Origin: CALBPI01 sp039033995
GTDB taxonomy: Bacteria > Pseudomonadota > Gammaproteobacteria > Steroidobacterales > Woeseiaceae
NCBI GenBank assembly: GCA_039033995.1
Contig: JBCCBP010000009.1
Coordinates: 36,231 to 100,230, forward strand
Direction: 5' to 3'
Length of the DNA stretch: 64,000 bases
Made by a program: the position numbers and the translations under genes. This document shows, piece after piece, positions 53,903 to 62,075 of this stretch. The notes beneath the pieces were generated by a model. The model did no database searches. It saw nothing but the letters and a program-made list of their open reading frames with translations, and was not told the DNA's origin. How positions within the stretch are numbered: the stretch's first letter is position 1; every line of letters starts with the position of its first letter.

Positions 53903-53940
53903 CTAATTTTTGAGCGAATCGTATTGAGCGAAAAAATTAG
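53903..53940 (-). repeat. inverted repeat element, copy 2
   Basis: The same core in reverse orientation (53912-53931), flanked by CTAATTTTT (53903-53911) and AAAAATTAG (53932-53940), which are perfect complements. The arms differ from copy 1 but are again self-complementary. The two cores can also pair with each other across about 120 bases. The interval 53694-53973 contains no gene; between the copies I see no other feature. Confidence 0.75.
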
Positions 53941-53973
53941 GTCGCGAACCGCCCGAAAGAATAACGCAAAATC

Positions 53974-54693
53974 CTAGTGATCAAATCCTGTCAATTCGGC
54001 AGCGCGCTGCAGATCTGCAGCAGACTCTCGCACCAGTCCACGGACAAAGGGCAATGTGAGTTTGCGACCAGACGACAAAGAGTGATGATCGAGTACGCGC
54101 AACCATTCAAACAGCGTCGACAACGCACGTGGCAGATGTTTCAGCATGTAGGCGGCCGCGTCCTCTGAGAGGCGCAGGCCGCGCGCTTCGGCACGCTTCA
54201 ACAGCGCGGCGTATTGATCTTCATCGCTTGGGACGCGCAATCGAAAGCGCGCCAGACTCGATAGCCGACTCTCGACATCGGGCAGCCTAAAACCGCACTC
54301 TGCAACATTGCCCGTCGCACTGATCACTAGTCGCCCGTCAAACTTTAGCGCATTCTCGTACAGCAATAGCAGCGCACGCTCCCACTCATCGTTGCCGGCA
54401 ACCGTGTCAACATCATCCAGACACACCGTCATATTGCCTGGCAAGCCATCGACGCAGCTAGCCGGTAGCGATTGGGTCATCGGCAGAAAGATCGCCTGAC
54501 CGACCGGCGCGGCCGCGATCACGGCCTGCAATAAGTGACTGCGACCGCTGCTCGGCTCACCGGCCAGCCAGATACCAGGCGTCGGCAACTGCTGTAGTGC
54601 CGCGACCGCCTCAACATTCGGGCCGGCATGGTAGGTTTCAAAGCGTGCCTCGACGTCCAGAGTGACGTCGAGCGAGAGTTGGGGTGTCACCAT
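53974..54693 (-). CDS. hda: DnaA regulatory inactivator Hda
   Basis: A 239-residue AAA+ protein that stimulates ATP hydrolysis on DnaA with the DNA clamp. The sequence is DnaA domain III-like: QLSLDVTLDVEARFETY, Walker A GEPSSGRSHLLQAVIA (with Arg where most have Lys, as is usual in Hda), Walker B VCLDDVDTV and the sensor regions. The N-terminal QLSLDV fits a clamp-binding peptide. It is 31 bases downstream of the perM-like stop and read in the same direction. Confidence 0.92.
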   Translation of the reverse strand: MVTPQLSLDVTLDVEARFETYHAGPNVEAVAALQQLPTPGIWLAGEPSSGRSHLLQAVIAAAPVGQAIFLPMTQSLPASCVDGLPGNMTVCLDDVDTVAGNDEWERALLLLYENALKFDGRLVISATGNVAECGFRLPDVESRLSSLARFRLRVPSDEDQYAALLKRAEARGLRLSEDAAAYMLKHLPRALSTLFEWLRVLDHHSLSSGRKLTLPFVRGLVRESAADLQRAAELTGFDH

Positions 54694-54723
54694 ACCAGAG
54701 GCTCGCGTCGTGTTATGCGAACC

Positions 54724-55875
54724 TCAATCGGCATCGCGCTCGGCGTCAGCCTGCTCGGCAGCATCGTCGCCGTCGTGGTCGCTCGATGACGATTCTGCGT
54801 CGTCCGGCGTTGCCTGGTCCAGGTAGGCCTCCGCTTCCGGATGTGTACTCAGGAACCGCTGATAAGTGAAACGCACGACGACCGCGATGACAGCGGCCGC
54901 CGGTAATGCCAGCAACACACCGAAGAAACCAAACAACTGCCCAAACGCCATGACCGCAAAAATGACAAGCACCGGATGCAGGCCGATACGATCACCAACG
55001 AGCTTCGGCGTAAGCACAGAGCCTTCAATGAACTGCGCCACACTGAACACGACAACCACCAGCAACAACATGATACCGCTGTCCGGCGAATTGAGCGCCG
55101 TCAGCCCTGCCAGTCCGATGCCAAAAACCAAACCGAGATACGGGACAAAACTAACGATACCGGCAACCACACCGATCGCCAGCGCAAACTGCAGCCCAAT
55201 CAGCGACAAGCCGATCGTGTAGATCGCCGCCAGGCCGATCATCACCAACAATTGCCCACGCAAAAACGCACCGAGTGTTTCATCGGTCTGACGTGCCAGA
55301 TCGCTGACGATCGGTCGTTTGTCCGCCGGTATAAGAGCGCCGATACGCGCCACCAACAGATCCCAATCGCGCAACAGATAAAATGTCAGAATCGGGATCA
55401 GGAACAGATTCACCACGGCACCGATCAGCGCGCTGCCAGAGCGTCCAACTTGCGCCAGGAAAGATGTACCCCACGCACCCGCCGTCGAACCGAATTGCTC
55501 GATCATCGACGACAAGCCGAATTCCGCCTCGCCGACGTCATCACTGATGAAAGCCGCAATGTGTGGCCAGACTTTGTCTTCCAGCAATTGTAGATATCGC
55601 GGCAACACGTCCAGCAACGCGCTGACCTGAGACCGCACAAGCGGCAGCAATAGCAGCACCAGCAAAAAAACGACGAGGATCGTCAGCACAAACACGGCCA
55701 GCACCGCGACTGGGCGAGGCATACGCAAACGTTGCAATCGATCGGCCAATGGATCGCCGAGATAAGCCAGGAGTCCCGCTGCGACAAACGGTGTCAGCAC
55801 CGGCGCCAGCGCGTAGAGCAGAAACCCACCTAATGCGAGACCGGCAATCCAGACCATGCGTTGTTCCGAAATCAT
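54724..55875 (-). CDS. AI-2E family transporter (PerM-like)
   Basis: A 383-residue inner-membrane protein. About eight helices are visible, including GGFLLYALAPVLTPFVAAGLL near the N-terminus and a C-terminal half with FGVLLALPAAAVIAVVVRF. The region LARQTDETLGAFLRGQLLVM is typical of the family (perM, YdiK). The tail is highly acidic (SSSSDHDGDDAAEQADAERD). Start ATG 55875 overlaps the upstream stop. Family members move small molecules; the substrate is unknown. Confidence 0.9.
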   Translation of the reverse strand: MISEQRMVWIAGLALGGFLLYALAPVLTPFVAAGLLAYLGDPLADRLQRLRMPRPVAVLAVFVLTILVVFLLVLLLLPLVRSQVSALLDVLPRYLQLLEDKVWPHIAAFISDDVGEAEFGLSSMIEQFGSTAGAWGTSFLAQVGRSGSALIGAVVNLFLIPILTFYLLRDWDLLVARIGALIPADKRPIVSDLARQTDETLGAFLRGQLLVMIGLAAIYTIGLSLIGLQFALAIGVVAGIVSFVPYLGLVFGIGLAGLTALNSPDSGIMLLLVVVVFSVAQFIEGSVLTPKLVGDRIGLHPVLVIFAVMAFGQLFGFFGVLLALPAAAVIAVVVRFTYQRFLSTHPEAEAYLDQATPDDAESSSSDHDGDDAAEQADAERDAD

Positions 55876-56441
55876 GCGCTGTGCTCCTTCGCACGTCTGA
55901 CCCATTCGATCACGTAACCGGCGGTACTGATGGCCATCGTCGCGAGTAGCGCCCACATCAGGCTTTGTGTCGCCCACACCGCCCAGTCGCCTGGCAACGC
56001 GATCAAGCCGGTTTGCAACAGCAGCACGGAGACAACGTAGAGCAGCAACAAGACTGTGTTGAGCTTACTCACATTGCTCGGGCGGCCCTCAAGATCGCCA
56101 TACAAGAAATGATAGGTGATCGCGCCACCCATGATGAGCAGGTCTCGAGCGATGACGAGGAAAGCGAACCAGGCCGGCACAAGTCCGATCCACGCCAGTA
56201 CGCCAAACGTACCGATGAGCAGCAGCTTGTCAGCGATCGGATCAAGAATTGCACCCAGTTCGCTGCGCCAGTTGAAACGCCTCGCCAACCAACCGTCGAT
56301 ACCATCCGAAAACCCGGCGATAAAAAACAGGCTCACGCCCATTTGATAACGCTCTTCAGCAATCGAGGCGATCACCATGGGCACCAAAGAGATTCGCGCC
56401 AACGAAATAGCGTTGGGTATCCAACGCAGTGGCGTACTCAC
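55872..56441 (-). CDS. CDP-alcohol phosphatidyltransferase family protein
   Basis: A 189-residue membrane enzyme starting at GTG 56441. The motif SDGIDGWLARRFNWRSELG then AILDPIADKLL matches DGx2ARx8Gx3Dx3D, so the active-site Asp residues are complete. It has about five helices. It could be phosphatidylglycerophosphate synthase (PgsA-like) or a cardiolipin-synthase-like enzyme; the sequence alone does not separate them. It overlaps both neighbours by four bases. Confidence 0.88.
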   Translation of the reverse strand: MSTPLRWIPNAISLARISLVPMVIASIAEERYQMGVSLFFIAGFSDGIDGWLARRFNWRSELGAILDPIADKLLLIGTFGVLAWIGLVPAWFAFLVIARDLLIMGGAITYHFLYGDLEGRPSNVSKLNTVLLLLYVVSVLLLQTGLIALPGDWAVWATQSLMWALLATMAISTAGYVIEWVRRAKEHSA

Positions 56442-57571
56442 CGCAAACTGTCCTCGGTACGCACACGGAATTCGAGATCTGTACCTACGGGGCTGGTGCC
56501 GAACGACGGCTGGCCCACGTCAAACGACACGATATCGGATGCCCGCACCAGCAGCTCACCTTCCAGAATATTAGCCAGGCGCTCGCGCGATGTCAGACTG
56601 TCGACCTCGAAAACGACACTGTCGGCGTGCATTGACAGCACATCCACGCGTTCGATCAGGCTCTGAGTCGTCAGAAAGCGGTAGATCTGTCCGTAGCGCG
56701 CCGCGCCGTCGAGACCAACCACGCGTACGCGGACGTCGGTGGATGCCTCAGGACTACTCGCAAACGCTGTCATCATGGCGCGCAACACGCGTTGTGCGGC
56801 CTCGTCCACGCTGCCGGTAAATTCCTGACGTTCTCCGGCAAACAACCAGGTCCAACGAATAGACTGCAGCCGCTCGCTGCTCGCCTTGCCTAGCAACACG
56901 CTGCTGGTGCCGTAGCGCTGTGAGGCGCGCAGCACAACATCATCAAAGCCGCCCCAAACGTCGATATCGGACACCGCCGACGTATCGACCGGGTCCAACT
57001 GCGGAAAAGCCAGCGGGACGCCATACGATGACGCACTGGCGGCCAGCGTAGCGCGCAATTCACGTTCGGCCAGAATCATCCGCGATTCGGCTGTCGCGTC
57101 TGGCATTTCCGGCACAGTGACCGGGTTGTCGACGCGACGCTCGTCAGCGCCGACGAGGCCTCTGGATTCGCCGGGTGCCTCCAACGCGATCCATGTCAGT
57201 GTCAGCGGGCGATCGCTGCCCCAGACACCAATACCCGCATCGCGCATCCGCGCTGAGATCGCTACGCCATCAAAGGACACCCACAGCCTGCCTGATGCGC
57301 CCTCGCGCCATCCGAGCACATATTGATCGGCCTCGCCGAGCGCAGCGGTGACACCCGCTGTGGCGCCACCGGGCGTGAGTCGCGTCAGGACCTGCTGCAA
57401 TGCCCGCGCATACGCGAGCGAGCGTCCGTTGCGGCGCGCGCTATCGTAAGCGACCTCGGCGGTATACAGATCCGGCAGCGTGACGGCATGCGATGACGTC
57501 GTAGACAGCGCAAACCAGAGCAGCGCCGCGGCCAGGACTGTCCCCGTCCACCCTAGCGATAAATTCCTCAT
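56438..57571 (-). CDS. DUF2066 domain protein
   Basis: A 377-residue exported protein. Start ATG 57571 gives a signal peptide MRNLSLGWTGTVLAAALLW ending in SHAVTLP. The N-terminal AEVAYDSARRNGRSLAYARAL matches DUF2066 (function unknown), found in gammaproteobacteria beside purMN and hda as here. It is read away from purM, with an 80-base gap containing a strong hairpin. Confidence 0.85.
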   Translation of the reverse strand: MRNLSLGWTGTVLAAALLWFALSTTSSHAVTLPDLYTAEVAYDSARRNGRSLAYARALQQVLTRLTPGGATAGVTAALGEADQYVLGWREGASGRLWVSFDGVAISARMRDAGIGVWGSDRPLTLTWIALEAPGESRGLVGADERRVDNPVTVPEMPDATAESRMILAERELRATLAASASSYGVPLAFPQLDPVDTSAVSDIDVWGGFDDVVLRASQRYGTSSVLLGKASSERLQSIRWTWLFAGERQEFTGSVDEAAQRVLRAMMTAFASSPEASTDVRVRVVGLDGAARYGQIYRFLTTQSLIERVDVLSMHADSVVFEVDSLTSRERLANILEGELLVRASDIVSFDVGQPSFGTSPVGTDLEFRVRTEDSLR

Positions 57572-57603
57572 CCGTGGATTATATCGGTTTCGGCGCCTTG
57601 ATC

Positions 57604-57630
57604 GAAGCGTGCGTCTGTGACGCACGCTTC
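57604..57630. promoter_or_regulatory. perfect 11-bp stem-loop upstream of purM
   Basis: GAAGCGTGCGT (57604-57614) and ACGCACGCTTC (57620-57630) are exact complements with the loop CTGTG. It ends 20 bases before the purM ATG. No T-run follows, so it is not a terminator. If AATAAT at 57639-57644 is a -10, transcription would start at the purM ATG and the palindrome would be an operator-type DNA site; otherwise it is a leader hairpin. Confidence 0.5.
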
Positions 57631-57650
57631 GGCTGTGAAATAATTCGCGG

Positions 57651-58688
57651 ATGAGTGACGAAACTGAAGCGCGATCGCTGAGCTACAAGGACGCTGGCGT
57701 CGACATCGATGCCGGTAACGCGCTGGTCAAGCGCATTGGCGATACCGTCAAACGAACCCACCGACCCGGCGTGGTGACTGGGCTTGGCGGCTTCGGCGGC
57801 CTGTTCGATCTCGATCTCGCGCGTTTCCCCGATCCCATTTTGGTTTCCGGCACCGACGGTGTCGGCACTAAACTCCTCCTGGCACGCGAGCTGGGTCGAC
57901 ACGACACTATCGGCATCGATCTGGTCGCCATGTGTGTCAACGATATCGTCGTCACCGGCGCGGAACCGCTGTTCTTTCTCGACTATTTCGCGACCGGCGC
58001 GCTCGATATCAGCGCGGCTGCCGAGGTGATCAGTGGCATCGGCCACGGCTGCGAGCTCGCGGGATGTGCGCTGATTGGCGGCGAAACGGCCGAGATGCCT
58101 GGCATGTACGCACCCGGTGACTACGATCTCGCGGGCTTTGCCGTCGGCGCCGTTAGTCGCTCTGCACTGATCGACAATGCTCGCGTACAGGTCGGCGACA
58201 TCGTGATCGGACTGGCTTCGAGCGGGCCGCATTCCAACGGCTACTCACTCATTCGGAAAGTACTGGAGCGCTATGACGGGTCGTTGGCGGACACTTTCGA
58301 CGGCGACACACTGGGTGACGCATTACTGGCCCCGACCCGCATCTACGTTAAAGCGTTGCTGGCATTGGCTGCGGCCATCGATGTGCGTGCCATCGCTCAC
58401 ATCACGGGCGGTGGACTGTCCGAAAACCTGCCGCGGGTGTTGCCGGACGGCACCGCGGTGCAATTATCGCTGGCGCCATCAATGCCGCCTGTATTCGACT
58501 GGTTGCAGCGCGTCGGCAACATCGAAACGCATGAGATGCGGCGCACCTTTAACTGCGGCATTGGCATGACGGTGATCGTCGGTGCGAACGACGTTGACGC
58601 CGCACTCGACGTGCTAACGGCGCAAGGCGAAAGTGCCAGCATCATCGGCGAGGTCATCGCTGGCGACGGTGCGGTGTCTTACCGCTGA
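57651..58688 (+). CDS. purM: phosphoribosylformylglycinamidine cyclo-ligase
   Basis: AIR synthetase of purine synthesis. The 345-residue protein shows the conserved LSYKDAGVDIDAGN, GTDGVGTKLLLARE, GGETAEMPGMY and ITGGGLSENLPR. It is followed after three bases by purN, which acts earlier in the same pathway. Confidence 0.97.
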   Translation: MSDETEARSLSYKDAGVDIDAGNALVKRIGDTVKRTHRPGVVTGLGGFGGLFDLDLARFPDPILVSGTDGVGTKLLLARELGRHDTIGIDLVAMCVNDIVVTGAEPLFFLDYFATGALDISAAAEVISGIGHGCELAGCALIGGETAEMPGMYAPGDYDLAGFAVGAVSRSALIDNARVQVGDIVIGLASSGPHSNGYSLIRKVLERYDGSLADTFDGDTLGDALLAPTRIYVKALLALAAAIDVRAIAHITGGGLSENLPRVLPDGTAVQLSLAPSMPPVFDWLQRVGNIETHEMRRTFNCGIGMTVIVGANDVDAALDVLTAQGESASIIGEVIAGDGAVSYR

Positions 58689-58691
58689 TTC

Positions 58692-59354
58692 ATGCGCAAA
58701 CCCACTCGCACCGTCGTGCTGGCATCCGGCTCTGGCAGCAACTTTCAAGCCTTTATTGATGACAACAGCGGTCCTGGCCGTCTGCTCGATATCTGCGGTC
58801 TGGTTTGCGACAACGCGGCTGCTTACGCACTACAGCGTGCGCAACAGGCAGACATCCCTGCCACCGTCGTGGCATTCGACAAGCTGAAACCACGCACCGA
58901 TTTCGATACGGCACTGGCGACTGCTGTCGACGACTATGCGCCGGAGCTGGTCATACTTGCGGGATTCATGAAGATCATCGCAGGCCCGTTGCTTACACGG
59001 TATGCCGGACGCCTGTTGAACATTCACCCGGCATTGCTGCCTAAGTTCAAGGGCCTCAACACGCATCAACGCTGTCTTGACGCACGCGATATCGCGCATG
59101 GCAGCACCGTGCATTTCGTGACGGCCGGACTCGATGATGGCCCCGCGATCTTACAGGCCAGTCTAGTCGTCGCGCCAGACGACACTGCCGCGACGCTTTC
59201 AGCACGCGTTCAGGCGATGGAGCATAAGATCTACCCTATGGCTGCGCGCTGGGTCGCCGAAGGCCGCGCCATGTTTGAGAATAATCAGGCGATACTCGAT
59301 GGGATCGCTTTGACCGCGCCGGTGGTCGTTACCGAAGAGGAGCTGATGACATGA
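58692..59354 (+). CDS. purN: phosphoribosylglycinamide formyltransferase
   Basis: GAR transformylase using 10-formyl-THF. The 220-residue product has VVLASGSGSNFQAFIDD, ILAGFMKIIAGPLLTRY, the catalytic Asn-His in NIHPALLPKFKGLNTHQR, and the Asp in VTAGLDDGPAILQAS. Its stop overlaps the DUF3108 start as ATGA. Confidence 0.97.
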   Translation: MRKPTRTVVLASGSGSNFQAFIDDNSGPGRLLDICGLVCDNAAAYALQRAQQADIPATVVAFDKLKPRTDFDTALATAVDDYAPELVILAGFMKIIAGPLLTRYAGRLLNIHPALLPKFKGLNTHQRCLDARDIAHGSTVHFVTAGLDDGPAILQASLVVAPDDTAATLSARVQAMEHKIYPMAARWVAEGRAMFENNQAILDGIALTAPVVVTEEELMT

Positions 59355-60235
59355 GAACGATAATCGCGCTGTTGTCACTGTGCTACTCGGTCATCGCAAT
59401 CGCGGACCGACCTTTGCCGGACACGACCCCACTGGCATCGGACGAGCCCGTTGTTGACACACCAATCACTGAGGACTTATCGCCGTCGCAGACAGCAACG
59501 GCGTTGACGGCACCACCAGCAAATGCGCCAACCCCGATCGTCGAGCAAGCACCCGCTGCAACGCCAAAACCCTTTGAAGCGACCTACAGGGCGAAAATAT
59601 CAGGCGCACGGGGTGAAGCGGTGATGCGATTGGCGCCGCTCGACTCGGGTCGTTTCATCTTTCACTCGGATACCCGCGCGCGCGGTGTTGCCCGCCTGTT
59701 TCGTTCCGATCCGATCATCGAATGCAGTGTGTTTCATGCGGCCACAAGCGACGGCTGGCAGGCGCAAACCTATCGCTATCGTGACGGTCGTAAAGACAGC
59801 GATATCGATTTCGACACGGACGGCGAGCGCATCGCTACGCGCTACCGTAATGAGTCATCGACATTAGCCTGGCGAGCCGACACAACGGACCGTCTGCTGG
59901 AGCAATTGATCGTTAGCCGTGCCGTCGTCGACGGCGATGAGCCCGGCGAGCGACGGGTAGTTGACCGCGGCAGCTTGCAGACGATTGTCTGGACGCGACT
60001 GGCCAATGAGACGATCGACGTTGGCGCTGGACGATTCGAAACGGTGAAGTATCGCCGCAGTCGCACCGGTTCGAAGCGCAGCTCACTGATTTGGTTTGCG
60101 CCGTCTCTCGACGGCGTACCGGTGCGTATCGAACAGTTTCGACTGGAGGATAGACAAGCCGTCGCGACGCTAGAGCGCTACGCGGACGCCGCCACGCTTC
60201 AGGCGCGCGGCACGGTGACGCCAGTCTGCCCCTGA
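59351..60235 (+). CDS. DUF3108 domain protein
   Basis: A 294-residue exported protein with signal peptide (MRTIIALLSLCYSVIAIA), a Pro/Ala/Thr-rich linker (about 20-75) and a DUF3108 domain beginning near PFEATYRAKISG. The domain resembles beta-structured periplasmic proteins with unknown role. Its presence after purN is common in gammaproteobacteria. The last 37 bases overlap the convergent dcd gene. Confidence 0.88.
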   Translation: MRTIIALLSLCYSVIAIADRPLPDTTPLASDEPVVDTPITEDLSPSQTATALTAPPANAPTPIVEQAPAATPKPFEATYRAKISGARGEAVMRLAPLDSGRFIFHSDTRARGVARLFRSDPIIECSVFHAATSDGWQAQTYRYRDGRKDSDIDFDTDGERIATRYRNESSTLAWRADTTDRLLEQLIVSRAVVDGDEPGERRVVDRGSLQTIVWTRLANETIDVGAGRFETVKYRRSRTGSKRSSLIWFAPSLDGVPVRIEQFRLEDRQAVATLERYADAATLQARGTVTPVCP

Positions 60236-60765
60236 TACTTGCCACCGCGATCCTTGTACGACACTTCGCACGATTCGTCGGACTGGAAAAACAGCATTTG
60301 CGCGACGCCTTCGTTCGCGTAGATGCGCGCGGGTAACGGCGTCGTATTAGAAAATTCCAGCGTCACGTGGCCTTCCCACTCGGGCTCGAGCGGTGTCACG
60401 TTGACGATAATGCCGCAGCGCGCGTAGGTAGATTTGCCAAGGCATACCGTCAGGACATCGCGCGGAATGCGAAAATACTCAACAGTGCGCGCCAATGCGA
60501 ACGAATTCGGCGGGATGATGCAGGTGTCAGCCTGCATATCAACGAAGCTGTTTTCGTCGAACGATTTGGGGTCGACAATCGCGGAATTGATATTCGTGAA
60601 TACCTTGAATTCGCGCGAACAACGGACGTCATAGCCATAGCTTGAAGTGCCGTAAGACACGAGGCGCCTGCCATCCTGCTCACGCACCTGTCCCGGCTCG
60701 AAGGGTTCGATCATGCCGTGTTGCTCGGCCATCTGCCGGATCCATCGATCAGCTTTGATACTCAT
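60199..60765 (-). CDS. dcd: dCTP deaminase
   Basis: Converts dCTP to dUTP, feeding dTMP synthesis. The 188-residue protein begins MSIKADRWIRQMAEQHGMIEP and has SYGTSSYGYDVRCSREFKVF, GKSTYARCGIIVNVTPLEPEW with the catalytic Glu-type positions, and ends GGKYQGQTGVTVPRA. Start ATG 60765 overlaps the Mrp-type gene stop (TAATG). Confidence 0.96.
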   Translation of the reverse strand: MSIKADRWIRQMAEQHGMIEPFEPGQVREQDGRRLVSYGTSSYGYDVRCSREFKVFTNINSAIVDPKSFDENSFVDMQADTCIIPPNSFALARTVEYFRIPRDVLTVCLGKSTYARCGIIVNVTPLEPEWEGHVTLEFSNTTPLPARIYANEGVAQMLFFQSDESCEVSYKDRGGKYQGQTGVTVPRA

Positions 60766-61850
60766 TAACTGTCCTCTACAACAATATTGGGAAACGCGCT
60801 GGAGTAGTCGCGTTTCGATCGGGCCAACTGGAGTCCCGCGGAAATAGCAATTTGCCGATACCGTCGTGCCGTCTCGCCGTCTGGCGACGACGCGACGAGC
60901 GGTGTGCCGGCATCGGTCGTGATACCGATCTCCGGTATCAGCGGCAATTCGCCGAGCAACGGCACGCCGGTAGCCTCCGCCAGCTTGTCGCCGCCGCCCT
61001 GACCGAACAGCGAGGTCTCCTCACCGCAGGTCGGGCATCGGTAGATGCTCATATTTTCAACAATGCCCAGCACCGGCACCGACACTTTGCGAAACATCTC
61101 GAGGCCTTTCCGCGCGTCGCTCAACGCAACATCCTGAGGTGTCGTCACGACGATCGCGCCGGACACCGGCACCGACTGGCTCAATGTCAGCTGAATATCG
61201 CCGGTGCCCGGTGGCATGTCGATCACCAAGAAATCGAGGTCATGCCAGACCGTTTGCTGCAATAGCTGATTCAGTGCCGAGGTCACCATCGGTCCGCGCC
61301 AGACCATCGGCGCTGCCTCATCGACCAAAAATCCGATCGACATGACCTGCAGGCCAAACGCTTCTAACGGCTGCATCGTCTTGCCATCGGCGGTAGCCGG
61401 CTGCTGCCCGGTCAGACCGAGCATTCTTGGAATGCTAGGACCATATATATCGGCGTCGAGCAGCCCGACACGGGCGCCCTCCTGTTGCAGCGCCAGCGCC
61501 AGGTTGACCGCCGTCGTCGACTTGCCGACGCCGCCCTTGCCCGAGGCGACCGCAACAAGATTTTTGATGCCCGATAGCGGGCGGGTATTGCGCTGCACGG
61601 CAAACGACGGGACCGCAGTGTCGATCAACACGGTACGTTGGATATCCGCACGAGCAAGTGTCTGCTCGATCGCTTCCTGCAACGTTGGCCAAAGCGATCG
61701 ACACGCAAGCGGCAGCCGAATCGGTAAATCACTGTCGGATACCGCGGAATCCGCCACCGCGTTAAGGGTGCCGAGTGTCGCATCGCTGCCCGGTAATCGA
61801 ACGTCACCGAGCAATTCCGAGAAAGAGGTTTCATTGGCCTGCGAGGTCAA
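60765..61850 (-). CDS. apbC: Mrp/NBP35-type iron-sulfur carrier ATPase
   Basis: A 361-residue P-loop ATPase that carries Fe-S clusters to target proteins. The deviant Walker A VASGKGGVGKSTTAVNLALA is near residues 101-120, with VIDMPPGTGDIQLTL and the cluster-binding CxxC in YRCPTCGEE. A short N-terminal region (1-95) replaces the DUF59 domain of longer members. Gene order apbC-dcd is typical. Confidence 0.95.
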   Translation of the reverse strand: MTSQANETSFSELLGDVRLPGSDATLGTLNAVADSAVSDSDLPIRLPLACRSLWPTLQEAIEQTLARADIQRTVLIDTAVPSFAVQRNTRPLSGIKNLVAVASGKGGVGKSTTAVNLALALQQEGARVGLLDADIYGPSIPRMLGLTGQQPATADGKTMQPLEAFGLQVMSIGFLVDEAAPMVWRGPMVTSALNQLLQQTVWHDLDFLVIDMPPGTGDIQLTLSQSVPVSGAIVVTTPQDVALSDARKGLEMFRKVSVPVLGIVENMSIYRCPTCGEETSLFGQGGGDKLAEATGVPLLGELPLIPEIGITTDAGTPLVASSPDGETARRYRQIAISAGLQLARSKRDYSSAFPNIVVEDS

Positions 61851-62075
61851 CGCAGTACTCCTGCCGCTATCAAAGCGACGCTAGTGTAGCCGAATTGGGA
61901 TAAGCGTCACATTTTTCGCCGTGAGCGCGTCTCGCATTGAGACTTTTGTCGCTATTCTGCGTCATTTCCCAACAAGCGATGTGGCATAATCTAGGGGCTT
62001 GGGACAGACCATAAGGGTAGATGAGGCAACTCATATTCGCGGCGCTGATTCACCACGGTGCTCGCTTTCATCAGG

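Noticed and set aside
53694..53973. CRISPR-like array because of the repeated TCGCTC hexamers.
   Set aside because: There are only two units, in opposite orientation, with no regular spacers and no cas genes nearby.
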